35,611 nt of DNA from Flammeovirgaceae bacterium (GTDB lineage: Bacteria; Bacteroidota; Bacteroidia; Cytophagales; Cyclobacteriaceae): contig JAHEZH010000050.1 in the NCBI GenBank assembly GCA_023251155.1, positions 1-35,611 on the forward strand, read 5' to 3'. Position numbers and translations under genes: made by a program. The stretch's first letter is position 1. Each line of letters opens with the position of its first letter. Positions 14,814 through 23,471 of the stretch are shown one piece after another. The notes beneath the pieces were generated by a model. It worked only from the letters and a program-made list of their open reading frames with translations. It did no database searches and was not told the DNA's origin.

Positions 14814-16088
14814 ATGAACGTGCAGAAGGTGGTGAGGCAGGTCATTTTAGGATCTGTGTTTATTGAATCGGACGATGAGTATAAGAAAACCATGTTTTCG
14901 GGCCAGCTGGCATTACTTGCTATTCTGCTTAGCCTCTTTTATTTAATCGGTGATTACTTGCAGGGCTTTTATTATACGGCTTACGTTTACCTCAGCGCAA
15001 TCGCTGTTTTTTCTTTTTCCATTTATCTGCATCGTGCAGGCAGGCATTGCCTGGCTAACTATTTCTTGTTGCCTGTAGCGAATATGCTTGTTTACCTGAT
15101 GGCGTCAAGCGAAACACCCGGTACAGGGACATTTGTGTTTTTTATCACCACATCGTTAGCTGCCTTCACCGTGTTTGGATACAAGCAGCGCTTGTTGTCT
15201 GTTTTTTTCCTGGGTTTTACTTTCGTATTGTTTGTATTGGCTTACTATCCTCATTTTTCCCTTCTTCCCCTGCGCCACTATAGCAGTGATCGGATCGTAT
15301 TGAACATGGTGGTCAACTTTACAGTCGCCTTACCCGCATCGGCCATGTGTATTTACCTGCAGGTGAGCTTTAATTATCAAAATGCAAAACAGCTACGCGA
15401 GAAGAATGCACTGCTGTCAAAAGCAAATACCGAACTTGATCGGTTTGTGTACAGTACTTCGCATGATTTGCGTGCCCCTTTGGCTTCCGTATTGGGCCTG
15501 ATCAATGTGATACACACCACCGAAAATCTTTCCGACATCAGGCGTTATCTTGCCCTGATGAAAGACCGGGTAAATGCGTTGGAGAAATTCATCAAAGACA
15601 TTACCGACTATTCGCGCAATAGCCGCCTGGAGATGGTGAAAGAAAAGCTGAATGTAAAATACCTGGTGGAAGAGATATGGGATATGCTGAAATACACCCC
15701 CGAAGCAGAGCATATTCGTATGATCATTGAAGTGCCGGAAAACATAGAAATGGAAACCGACCGCACCAGGTTGAAGGTGGTACTTGGTAACCTGATCTCG
15801 AATTCCATCCGCTACCATGACCCGGCCAAGCAGGACAAATACATTCGTCTTCGTTACCAGGAAAACAGCCAGAGCTTTTACCTGATGGTGGAAGATAATG
15901 GGCAGGGAATCGATCCACAGCACCACCAGCGGGTGTTCGATATGTTTTTCCGCGCCAGCGAGACATCCAAAGGTTCGGGGCTGGGACTCTTCATTGTGAA
16001 AGAAACCCTCGACAAGTTATCGGGCTCAATACAGCTGGAGTCGAGGCCGGGAATCGGAACGACATTTAAGGTGGTGTTGCCGGTATAA
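14814..16088 (+). CDS. Membrane sensor histidine kinase (orphan)
   Basis: The protein has 424 residues from the ATG at 14814. A TTG four codons earlier is possible. About six hydrophobic segments lie between residues 30 and 185 with short loops, a membrane-embedded sensor without an obvious extracellular domain. A short coiled coil (QLREKNALLSKANTELD) leads to the phosphoacceptor His217 in SHDLRAPL. The HATPase domain has the N box (VLGNLISNSIRYHD, Asn near 326-330), G1 (VEDNGQGID), F box (MFFRASE) and G2 (KGSGLGLFIVKE). All catalytic boxes are intact. No response regulator gene is adjacent, so the partner lies elsewhere. Confidence 0.93.
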   Translation: MNVQKVVRQVILGSVFIESDDEYKKTMFSGQLALLAILLSLFYLIGDYLQGFYYTAYVYLSAIAVFSFSIYLHRAGRHCLANYFLLPVANMLVYLMASSETPGTGTFVFFITTSLAAFTVFGYKQRLLSVFFLGFTFVLFVLAYYPHFSLLPLRHYSSDRIVLNMVVNFTVALPASAMCIYLQVSFNYQNAKQLREKNALLSKANTELDRFVYSTSHDLRAPLASVLGLINVIHTTENLSDIRRYLALMKDRVNALEKFIKDITDYSRNSRLEMVKEKLNVKYLVEEIWDMLKYTPEAEHIRMIIEVPENIEMETDRTRLKVVLGNLISNSIRYHDPAKQDKYIRLRYQENSQSFYLMVEDNGQGIDPQHHQRVFDMFFRASETSKGSGLGLFIVKETLDKLSGSIQLESRPGIGTTFKVVLPV

Positions 16089-16116
16089 ACAACCGGAAAG
16101 TAACGGGGTTCGGCTC

Positions 16117-16146
16117 TTGAGTTCTGACTTCTAAATTCTATTTTTG
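16117..16146 (+). promoter_or_regulatory. Promoter of glycyl-tRNA synthetase
   Basis: TTG at 16117-16119, a 19-base spacer and TATTTTTG at 16139-16146 are an excellent match to the Bacteroidota -33/-7 pattern. Only 7 bases separate the -7 box from the ATG at 16154, so the transcript should have little or no leader. Confidence 0.7.
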
Positions 16147-16153
16147 CGCTCTT

Positions 16154-17698
16154 ATGGCGCAACAAGACGACAATCTTCTGAAGAAAGTAATCGCCCATGC
16201 CAAGGAGTATGGGTTTGTTTTTCCTTCCAGTGAAATTTATGATGGCCTCAGTGCCGTGTATGACTACGGTCAGAACGGGGCAGAGCTGAAAAACAATATC
16301 AAAGCTTACTGGTGGAGTTTCATGACTCAGCTGCATGACAATATCGTAGGTATCGACTCGGCGATCTTCATGCACCCTACGATCTGGAAGGCCAGCGGTC
16401 ACGTGGATGCATTCAATGATCCGATGATCGATAACAAAGACAGCAAGAAACGTTATCGTGCCGATGTGCTGGTGGAAGATGCCATCAGTAAGATGGAAGA
16501 CAAGATTGAGAAGGAAGTAGAGAAAGCAGCCAAGCGTTTTGGTGAGTCTTTTAACAGAGAAACTTTTGTGAGCACCAACGCACGCGTGCTGGAGTATCAG
16601 AAGAAAATCGATGAAACCAATGTTCGTCTTAAGGAAGCAATGGGCAACAATGACATGGCGGCCTTCAAGCAACTGGTGGATGATCTTGAAATTACCGACC
16701 CGATATCGGGCACAAAAAACTGGACAGAAATTCGTCAGTTCAATCTGATGTTCTCTACCGAGATGGGCTCCGTAGCCGAAGATGCGAACAAGATTTATTT
16801 ACGACCGGAAACAGCGCAGGGAATCTTCGTTAATTTTTTGAATGTGCAGAAAACAGGCAGGATGAAAATTCCGTTTGGTATTGCACAGATCGGTAAAGCT
16901 TTCCGCAATGAAATTGTTGCGCGTCAGTTCATTTTCCGCATGCGCGAGTTTGAGCAGATGGAGATGCAGTTTTTTGTGAAGCCGGGGGAGGAAATGAAGT
17001 GGTACGAAATCTGGAAAGAAAAGCGGATGAGATGGCACCAGGCATTAGGTCTTGGGGCAGATAACTATCGTTTCCACGATCACCTGAATCTGGCGCACTA
17101 TGCCAATGCCGCGTGCGATATTCAGTTCAACTTCCCGATGGGTTTCAAAGAACTGGAGGGCATTCACTCGCGTACTGATTTTGATTTGAAGAGTCACGAG
17201 AAATTCTCCGGTAAAAAACTGCAATATTTTGATCCGGAAGACAACCAGAACTATATTCCTTATGTGGTGGAGACATCGGTAGGTCTGGATCGGATGTTCT
17301 TGTCCATACTTTCCAATTCGTATAAAGAAGAAAAGCTGGAAGATGGAAGCGAGCGTGTGGTGTTGGCACTTCCTCCGGCACTGGCTCCGCATAAAGTAGC
17401 CATACTTCCGTTGATGAAAAGAGACGGACTTCCTGAAAAGGCAGAAGCCATCATGAACGAACTGAAGTTTGATTTCCGCTGCTACTACGAAGAAAAAGAT
17501 GCGATTGGCAAACGTTACAGAAGAATGGATGCCGTGGGTACACCGTACTGTGTCACCATCGATCATGACACATTAAAGGATGATACGGTTACCATTCGCT
17601 ACCGCGACACCATGAAGCAAGACAGGGTAAACCTCACCGAACTGAAATCCATACTGGAGAAAGGATGTTCGATGAAGGAGCTGCTGAAGAAAATTTAA
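16154..17698 (+). CDS. glyQS: Glycyl-tRNA synthetase, dimeric single-chain type
   Basis: The protein has 514 residues. It is the archaeal/eukaryal-type class II enzyme that attaches glycine to tRNA-Gly, not the two-subunit GlyQ/GlyS form. Conserved features are the N-terminal EIYDGLSAVYDYG, the tRNA-acceptor segment GHVDAFNDPMIDN, motif 2 (GKAFRNEI, then RMREFEQMEMQFF), and the motif 3 region (VVETSVGLDRMFL). The anticodon-binding domain follows from PPALAPHKVAILPL. The insertion between motifs is of normal bacterial length. It is followed 14 bases later by the M90-like peptidase gene and has a strong promoter directly upstream. Confidence 0.97.
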   Translation: MAQQDDNLLKKVIAHAKEYGFVFPSSEIYDGLSAVYDYGQNGAELKNNIKAYWWSFMTQLHDNIVGIDSAIFMHPTIWKASGHVDAFNDPMIDNKDSKKRYRADVLVEDAISKMEDKIEKEVEKAAKRFGESFNRETFVSTNARVLEYQKKIDETNVRLKEAMGNNDMAAFKQLVDDLEITDPISGTKNWTEIRQFNLMFSTEMGSVAEDANKIYLRPETAQGIFVNFLNVQKTGRMKIPFGIAQIGKAFRNEIVARQFIFRMREFEQMEMQFFVKPGEEMKWYEIWKEKRMRWHQALGLGADNYRFHDHLNLAHYANAACDIQFNFPMGFKELEGIHSRTDFDLKSHEKFSGKKLQYFDPEDNQNYIPYVVETSVGLDRMFLSILSNSYKEEKLEDGSERVVLALPPALAPHKVAILPLMKRDGLPEKAEAIMNELKFDFRCYYEEKDAIGKRYRRMDAVGTPYCVTIDHDTLKDDTVTIRYRDTMKQDRVNLTELKSILEKGCSMKELLKKI

Positions 17699-17712
17699 CG
17701 TAAACCCAACCA

Positions 17713-18480
17713 ATGGCTGCAGTCTATGCATCGTTGTACATCATAGGCTTTCTGTTCGTTGTTAATTACATCGAGAATTTTCATGCGTTTAACCGCATCC
17801 TGTTCCCCTTAGACAAGGAAGTAAAGAAGTACCTCACACTTTACTTCCCTTTTTACCGCAAGCTTTCTTTCCGTAAGAAACATCGCTTTGAAAAAAAAGT
17901 AAAACAGTTTCTGAATTCATTCGAGTACCGTCTTAAAGATGGGATAATCCTTACCCCGGAAATGAAAGCAGTGCTGGGTGGTGCTGCTATACGGATCACC
18001 TTCTATTTGCCGGATGAGTGCTTTGATTATTACGATACCATGGTGTTGTATCCGCAGCCATACTATTCGCGCGTCAACAATCGCTATCACAAAGGCGAGG
18101 TGAACCCTGGTGCGAAAGTGATTGTGTTTTCCTGGTCATCGATCAGGCAGGGTCTTGATCCGCACGATGATGGTATCAATTTATTGATTCATGAATATGC
18201 CCATGCGCTTTATTTTGAGCACAAGCTGATGCATGAAGCGTATCCGATCTTTAATGCGGAAGCGTTTCGCCGATTTACCGAGCAGGAAGAGCTGGAGATA
18301 AAACTATTGCGCAGCGGAGCTCCTCACTTTTTGCGAAAATATGCAGGTACCAACGAAGAAGAGTTTTTTGCGGTAGCTGTAGAAAGTTTCTTCGAACGGT
18401 CAGCTGCCTTTAAAAAAGAACTGCCTGAGCTATACGGCACTTTGGTGCTATTGCTCAGGCAGGATCCTTTGAAGAATTAG
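17713..18480 (+). CDS. MtfA-like zinc-dependent peptidase (M90 family)
   Basis: The protein has 255 residues. One membrane segment at the N-terminus (about 5-20) is followed by a cytosol- or periplasm-facing catalytic domain. The zinc motif is HEYAH at 160-164, with a downstream Glu in EEEFFAVAVESFFE (about 215-228) as likely third ligand. This is the gluzincin arrangement of MtfA (family M90). E. coli MtfA binds the repressor Mlc and has aminopeptidase activity, but no Mlc/PTS partner is visible here. The 14-base gap to the synthetase gene suggests co-transcription. Confidence 0.88.
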   Translation: MAAVYASLYIIGFLFVVNYIENFHAFNRILFPLDKEVKKYLTLYFPFYRKLSFRKKHRFEKKVKQFLNSFEYRLKDGIILTPEMKAVLGGAAIRITFYLPDECFDYYDTMVLYPQPYYSRVNNRYHKGEVNPGAKVIVFSWSSIRQGLDPHDDGINLLIHEYAHALYFEHKLMHEAYPIFNAEAFRRFTEQEELEIKLLRSGAPHFLRKYAGTNEEEFFAVAVESFFERSAAFKKELPELYGTLVLLLRQDPLKN

Positions 18481-18544
18481 TGGAGGATAGTTATTAGTTA
18501 AACGTTAATAGTTAAAGCAGGTGCGCATTACGATTAACGACTCA

Positions 18545-20476
18545 TCACTGTGCAGCAGGTACTTCCTTCAAATACTTATCCAGAAATTTCAGTACTTCTT
18601 CTGAAGCTTTGATGTTATTCTCTTTCTTCACGAAGCCGTGCCCTTCGTCCGGGAATACCACGTACTCCACGGGGATACCCTTCTTTTTTGCGTTGGCGAC
18701 TATCTCATCCGATTCGATCTGCAACACACGCGGGTCATTGCTTCCCTGCAATACAATAAAGGGCTTGGTGATTTTGTCAGTATGAAACAGCGGAGATTTG
18801 TTGTAAAGCGCAACGGAGTCTTTTACCGGATCTCCCATTTCGGTATACAAAGCTTCGCGGAAAGAGGCCCACCAGGGTGGAATACTTTTTAAGGTACGCA
18901 GCCAGTTGGTCACACCAAACAGATTCACCCCCACTTTGAATTCTTCCGGTGCAAATGTGAGTGCAGCCATCACCATGTAGCCGCCGTAGCTTCCACCATA
19001 AATACCAATCCTGGTTTCATCGATGTAGCCTAACGAAGCCAGGTATTTTTTTGACTCCACGCAGTCTTTCAGATCTTCGTTGCCATGTTTGCGATCATCG
19101 GCAGCAAAAAAAGTTTTGCCATAGCCAGCACTTCCCCGATTGTTTACCGCAAGAATGGCATAGCCATGATTGACTAAATGCTGTAACGCAGCAGAATAGT
19201 TTAAACGTGTTTGCCCGCCAGGGCCACCATGTATCCACAGCAGTGCCGGAACTTTCTCGCCTTCTTTAATTCCCTTTGGTTTATAAAGCAGTGCCGGTAT
19301 CTCCAGGCCATCGAATGATGGGAACCGAATCACTTCTCCTGCTACTAAATCCTCCGGATCAATTTCTTTATTCATCGTATTGGTGAGTTGCTTCACTTCT
19401 TTGGTTTCGAAGTTGTACACGAACAGGTTGCTTGGCGACCTGGAGCTGCTTACGTAAAACGACATCAGCTTTTCGCTGTCAGAAATTGTTACACCCGTGA
19501 TGTCGCCTTCCGGCAAACCGGCTACCTCTACCTGTTTGCCACCATTACTTTCATCATAGATTTTAATTTGTGTGCGCGCATCATTGTTGATGGCGACTAC
19601 ACGGTACTTCCCATTACGAGAGAGGTAAGCGTACATGATGTCCCATGGTGCTTCTTCTACTTTGGCTTTTGTTCCCGTTGCGATATCATAGCTGGCCAGG
19701 TACATGAACTCGCTGCCTTCATCCGTAAGAAAGAACAACGTTTTGCCGTCAAGGCTGAAGTATTGTGGATTGAACTGTGCATTGCCGTTATGTTCGGATA
19801 TCAATTTGCTTTTGCCGCTTTGGGTATCCAGCAAATACATATTGGAATTGTTGGTAGTGATGGATTCCGTCAATGCGATATAACGATCATCATTAGAAAT
19901 TGCAGCAGGATCTAATCCCTTTTCATTTTTATAGCTGAGCGTGGAAGGATATACGTCACCTTCTTTTTTATCACTTACCTGAATTTTATATAAATCAAAG
20001 AAACGCTTGTCACGACTGTTCGAGGAGTAATACATGTGTTTTTGATCGTAACTCCAGCCGTAGAAATTTGCTTTGGCGGTGCTGTCGTTGATCAGATCCA
20101 GCGTTCCTCCATCGTTGTTCAATACGTAGAGGTGAGTGATCTCATTTCCACCCTTGTCACTACCATATACTACCCTATTGTCTTTAGGGAAGTAGCTGTA
20201 GCCGTATATGGCATTGTCCGTGGAGGAGGTGAGGGGTTTTTGTTCGCCTGTTTTGATGTCGATTTCCACGGCATTGAAAATGCCGCTGGCTTTGCTGCTG
20301 ACCAGTATCTTCGTTTCGTCTGGTGAGAATGCTCCCCCGTTGATTTGCACAATATCCATGAACTGCTGGATGGAATAGGTTTTGGGGAGGTGCTCTTTCG
20401 GTTCACTGGTTTTGCAACTGCCTAGCACACCTGCGAGGGCAAGGCTGAGTAGCATGGGTTTGATATGGAATTTCAT
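18545..20476 (-). CDS. S9 family peptidase (prolyl oligopeptidase type), lipoprotein
   Basis: The protein has 643 residues with a lipobox (VLGSC, Cys21), so it is anchored in the envelope. Residues about 35-375 form a beta-propeller with repeated PDxT and strand motifs (FSPDETKILVSS, SYDQKHMYYSS, LDGKTLFFLTDEG). Residues about 385-640 are the alpha/beta-hydrolase domain. The catalytic triad is visible: Ser496 in GIYGGSYGG, Asp581 in GSNDPRV and His613 in DEGHGF. Such enzymes cleave short peptides, often after Pro or release acyl-amino acids. The precise specificity is not evident. It converges with the MtfA-like gene and seems to be transcribed alone. Confidence 0.95.
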   Translation of the reverse strand: MKFHIKPMLLSLALAGVLGSCKTSEPKEHLPKTYSIQQFMDIVQINGGAFSPDETKILVSSKASGIFNAVEIDIKTGEQKPLTSSTDNAIYGYSYFPKDNRVVYGSDKGGNEITHLYVLNNDGGTLDLINDSTAKANFYGWSYDQKHMYYSSNSRDKRFFDLYKIQVSDKKEGDVYPSTLSYKNEKGLDPAAISNDDRYIALTESITTNNSNMYLLDTQSGKSKLISEHNGNAQFNPQYFSLDGKTLFFLTDEGSEFMYLASYDIATGTKAKVEEAPWDIMYAYLSRNGKYRVVAINNDARTQIKIYDESNGGKQVEVAGLPEGDITGVTISDSEKLMSFYVSSSRSPSNLFVYNFETKEVKQLTNTMNKEIDPEDLVAGEVIRFPSFDGLEIPALLYKPKGIKEGEKVPALLWIHGGPGGQTRLNYSAALQHLVNHGYAILAVNNRGSAGYGKTFFAADDRKHGNEDLKDCVESKKYLASLGYIDETRIGIYGGSYGGYMVMAALTFAPEEFKVGVNLFGVTNWLRTLKSIPPWWASFREALYTEMGDPVKDSVALYNKSPLFHTDKITKPFIVLQGSNDPRVLQIESDEIVANAKKKGIPVEYVVFPDEGHGFVKKENNIKASEEVLKFLDKYLKEVPAAQ

Positions 20477-20552
20477 GGACTGACTTTGTTCAGCACAAGA
20501 TAATCGTTAATAAGTTAATGGCGATGACGGAAACGCGTTTAACTCGTGATAA

Positions 20553-21437
20553 CTACTTCCGGTTGGCCAGGTAAACGCCACCGAGTATACATACCATGCC
20601 AATGAAATGGCCGATGATCAGTTGTTCACCATCCAGCACACCCCACATGACGGCTACAATGGGCATGATGTAAGTAACCGAGCTGGCAAAAAGCGGAGTG
20701 GAGATTTTGATCAGTTGATTGAACAACGCCGTGGCGATGGAAGTACTCATGCACCCCAGCAGCACCACAAACCCGAATGCTCTCCATGCCCCTTCCACCT
20801 GGCCGATCTTCGCTGTGAAATCGCTGATGCCAAGAAGATAGACAATGGCTAGTGGCCCGATCAATAAAACAGAAACACTGGTGATGGTAAGTGAAGGGAT
20901 GTTGTGAATTTTATATTTCACCCAGTTGAGATTGGCACCATAGAAAGCGCATGCTAATACAATAAATAACGCATACGAATTAAAGCCGCCCAGTGTACCT
21001 CCCGCCCGTGATATGGCCAGCACAATGGTACCTGCAAACCCGATTATAATCCCAATGATGGCATAGCCTTTAAAGCGCTGACCGAAGAAGATAGCGCCCA
21101 GTACCATCGTCCACAACGGAGAAAGTGTGTTGAGAATGCCTGCTACCGAGCTATCCAATTTGGTTTGCGCATAGGCGAACAGGAATGATGGAATGAAAAT
21201 GCCCAGCAAGCCGGAAACAAGGATCAGAGGAAAGTCTTTCTTCTGTAGTTCTTTTAGTTTGATTAGTGCTACCGGCAATAAAAACAACGATGCCGCAGAG
21301 ACACGCAATGCCGCCACTTCATCCGGAGCAAATACTTTTAAGCCTTGCTTGATGAGGATGAAGGATGTGCCCCAGATGAGCGAGAGGATAAGGAGTAACC
21401 CAATGGCTTGGTAGTCTTTTCTATTATGGTCAGGCAT
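20553..21437 (-). CDS. EamA-family (DMT) transporter
   Basis: The protein has 294 residues with ten hydrophobic segments in two EamA repeats. The first starts at LLLILSLIWGTSFILIKQGL and includes AYAQTKLDSSVAGILNTLSP. The second includes AFYGANLNWVKYK and ends with YIMPIVAVMWGVLDGEQL. Members export amino acids, nucleotides or other metabolites. The substrate is unknown. Its ATG is 28 bases from the stop of dus on the same strand, so co-transcription is likely, though an inverted repeat lies in the gap. Confidence 0.93.
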   Translation of the reverse strand: MPDHNRKDYQAIGLLLILSLIWGTSFILIKQGLKVFAPDEVAALRVSAASLFLLPVALIKLKELQKKDFPLILVSGLLGIFIPSFLFAYAQTKLDSSVAGILNTLSPLWTMVLGAIFFGQRFKGYAIIGIIIGFAGTIVLAISRAGGTLGGFNSYALFIVLACAFYGANLNWVKYKIHNIPSLTITSVSVLLIGPLAIVYLLGISDFTAKIGQVEGAWRAFGFVVLLGCMSTSIATALFNQLIKISTPLFASSVTYIMPIVAVMWGVLDGEQLIIGHFIGMVCILGGVYLANRK

Positions 21438-21447
21438 GAAAGCAGGT

Positions 21448-21474
21448 GTTGTTTAACTTAAAACATTAAACAAC
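21448..21474 (-). repeat. Inverted repeat between dus and the EamA gene
   Basis: Perfect 9-base arms (GTTGTTTAA at 21448-21456 and its complement at 21466-21474) surround a 9-base AT-rich loop. One arm includes the dus stop codon. It could be a weak hairpin that reduces read-through into the downstream transporter gene. There is no GC-rich stem, so I do not call it a terminator. Confidence 0.4.
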
Positions 21475-22455
21475 AATTGTTGAATAAACATCCACAATCT
21501 CATCCAATATCTCATGCACTTCTTTCTCCGTTGGTGCTTCTACAAGACGTGTACGGAACGGTTTGAAGTCGGGAGTGCCTTTGAAGTAATTGGAATAGTG
21601 CCTGCGCATTTCAAGCACACCGAGCTTATCTCCTTTCCAGCGAATGGAGAAATCAAAATGTTTGCGGGTAGCACGCACGCGTTCGGCCATATCGGGCGGC
21701 GGCGGAACTTCGCCATGCCTGATGAAGTGTTTGATTTCGTTAAAAATCCAGGGATAGCCAATGGATGCACGGCCAATCATAATGCCATCCACTCCATAAC
21801 GGTTTTTGTATTCCAGTGCCTTCTGTGGTGAATCGATATCGCCATTGCCGAAGATCGGGATTTTAATGCGCGGATTGTTTTTTACTTTACCGATCAGTGT
21901 CCAGTCGGCCGAGCCTTTGTACATCTGTACACGCGTACGTCCATGTATGGACAGTGCTTTGATTCCAATGTCCTGCAAGCGCTCAGCTACTTCTTCAATG
22001 TTTTTTGTTTTCTCGTCCCAGCCCAGGCGTGTTTTTACCGTTACCGGAAGGTGGGTAGCTTTCACCACCTCTTCTGTCATACGCACCATTTTCGGTATGT
22101 CTTGCAGTAGTGCAGCACCGGCACCTTTGCAGGCTACTGCTTTTACAGGGCAGCCATAATTAATATCAATCAGGTTGGGATTTGCGGCAGAAGCAATCTC
22201 TGCGGCCTCGCGCATACTGTCTACGTTGCCCCCAAAAAGCTGAATGCCGATAGGTCTTTCGTATTCAAAGATGTCCAGCTTGGCGGTGCTTTTGGCCGCG
22301 TGGCGGATCAATCCTTCCGAAGAAATGAACTCGGTGTACATTAAATCGGCTCCGCCTTCCTTGCATACTGCACGAAAAGGGGGGTCACTTACGTCTTCCA
22401 TAGGAGCCAGAAGCAACGGAAATTCACCTAATTCGATATTTTCGATTTTTACCAT
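21466..22455 (-). CDS. dusB: tRNA-dihydrouridine synthase
   Basis: The protein has 329 residues and a TIM-barrel flavoprotein fold that reduces specific uridines in the D-loop of tRNA with NADPH. Family marks are LAPMEDVSDPPFR at the start (FMN binding), PIGIQLFGG, and the catalytic-Cys segment DINYGCPVKAVACKGAG (Cys102). KTRLGWDE, SIHGRTR, FGNGDI and GIMIGRASIGYPWIF follow. The sequence fits the DusB-like group, but which uridine it modifies cannot be told from sequence. It is divergent from the CPBP protease gene and first in a pair with the EamA transporter. Confidence 0.95.
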   Translation of the reverse strand: MVKIENIELGEFPLLLAPMEDVSDPPFRAVCKEGGADLMYTEFISSEGLIRHAAKSTAKLDIFEYERPIGIQLFGGNVDSMREAAEIASAANPNLIDINYGCPVKAVACKGAGAALLQDIPKMVRMTEEVVKATHLPVTVKTRLGWDEKTKNIEEVAERLQDIGIKALSIHGRTRVQMYKGSADWTLIGKVKNNPRIKIPIFGNGDIDSPQKALEYKNRYGVDGIMIGRASIGYPWIFNEIKHFIRHGEVPPPPDMAERVRATRKHFDFSIRWKGDKLGVLEMRRHYSNYFKGTPDFKPFRTRLVEAPTEKEVHEILDEIVDVYSTIVV

Positions 22456-22469
22456 GAAAGAAGCCGGGC

Positions 22470-22498
22470 TTGACGGTTGTAAAGACTAACTATATTTG
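22470..22498 (+). promoter_or_regulatory. Promoter of the CPBP/cdsA operon
   Basis: TTG at 22470-22472, an 18-base spacer and TATATTTG at 22491-22498 match the -33/-7 consensus exactly. The predicted start near 22505 rules out the earlier in-frame start codon at 22470 and supports the ATG at 22545. Confidence 0.7.
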
Positions 22499-22503
22499 CG
22501 CCC

Positions 22504-22520
22504 GCCTGTGGCAAGCAGGC
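22504..22520 (+). other. Small hairpin at the 5' end of the CPBP transcript
   Basis: A 5-base GC stem (GCCTG at 22504-22508 with CAGGC at 22516-22520) encloses a 7-base loop right at the predicted transcript start. It might protect the 5' end or may be incidental. Confidence 0.3.
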
Positions 22521-22544
22521 ACAAATTTAACCATTTTTGGCTTG

Positions 22545-23471
22545 ATGGAAGAACTTGAAATGAAACAATCACCCTGGGCATCAGTAGCCTCTACGATTGC
22601 ATTTGCCCTGTTGGGTTTTATGGCCATCGGGCCAATGATTGGTGTAATGCTGGCTATTCTGTTTGTCGATGGATCGGGATTGGATTTTGTCAAAAAACTG
22701 ACTGATCCGCTCAGCCATCCCGAGATCAAAATGTACTACTACCTGGTGCAGGGCGCAGCAACATTTATCGGTCTGGCCATTGTGCCTGCGCTCTATGCCA
22801 AGTTCATTGAGAAGATAGACCTTCGCGTTTTCTTCAGGAAGCAGGTACCTATTACTATTTATGTCCTCTCTTTCCTTATCGTGATCTTTTTCATGGGCTT
22901 TAATTCGGTTGTGATTGAGTGGAACACTTCTATCCACCTGCCCGAATCGATGCAAGGATTTGAAGAATGGGCCCGTGGTAAAGAAGACCTGGCCATGGCG
23001 GTAACCAAGATGCTCACCCAGTTTGATACTCCGTTTCAATTCGGTGTAGGCTTGCTGGTGATTGCGGTGTTTGCCGGTATTGGTGAAGAGTTTGTGTTTC
23101 GTGGATTGCTGCAACCTGCATTGCACAGGGCCACCAAAAATATACACGTAGCCATTTGGGTGTCGGCAATTTTGTTCAGCGCGCTGCACATGCAGTTTTT
23201 TGGTTTTGTGCCCCGTGTGCTTTTAGGTGCTTTGTTTGGATATTTATATTATTGGTCGGGCAACCTGGCTGTTCCTATGTTTGCGCACTTTGTAAATAAT
23301 GCTTTTTCAGTGATCGCGATGTATGCCGTACAAAAAGGAATAACCGATATCAATGTGGATAGTACCGAATCGGCACCGCTTCCTGTGGTCATCACTTTTA
23401 CCGTACTGGTGATCATTTTGATTTATTTCTTCAAACAACAATCCGCTACTAAACCGACTCCACTCGCTTGA
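22545..23471 (+). CDS. CPBP family intramembrane metalloprotease
   Basis: The protein has 308 residues from the ATG at 22545, chosen because the promoter lies just upstream of it. About eight hydrophobic segments are present. The three CPBP (Abi/Rce1-like) motifs are intact: EEFVFRG with Glu181, Glu182 and Arg186; FSALHMQ with His215; and FAHFVNN with His248 and Asn252. The family includes CAAX prenyl protease 2, immunity proteins and site-2-type regulators. The function in this setting is unknown. Its stop overlaps the TTG start of cdsA (TTGA), so the two are translationally coupled, suggesting a role near phospholipid synthesis or membrane homeostasis. Confidence 0.93.
   Translation: MEELEMKQSPWASVASTIAFALLGFMAIGPMIGVMLAILFVDGSGLDFVKKLTDPLSHPEIKMYYYLVQGAATFIGLAIVPALYAKFIEKIDLRVFFRKQVPITIYVLSFLIVIFFMGFNSVVIEWNTSIHLPESMQGFEEWARGKEDLAMAVTKMLTQFDTPFQFGVGLLVIAVFAGIGEEFVFRGLLQPALHRATKNIHVAIWVSAILFSALHMQFFGFVPRVLLGALFGYLYYWSGNLAVPMFAHFVNNAFSVIAMYAVQKGITDINVDSTESAPLPVVITFTVLVIILIYFFKQQSATKPTPLA

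Noticed and set aside
15878-16672. 264-codon minus-strand frame across the kinase/glyQS junction
   Set aside because: It is antisense to two well-supported genes and to the glyQS promoter, with no domain recognised.
18481-18544. Repeated TTAATAGTTA/TTATTAGTTA words between the M90-like and S9 genes
   Set aside because: They are AT-rich and short. No stable stem or consistent repeat unit could be defined.
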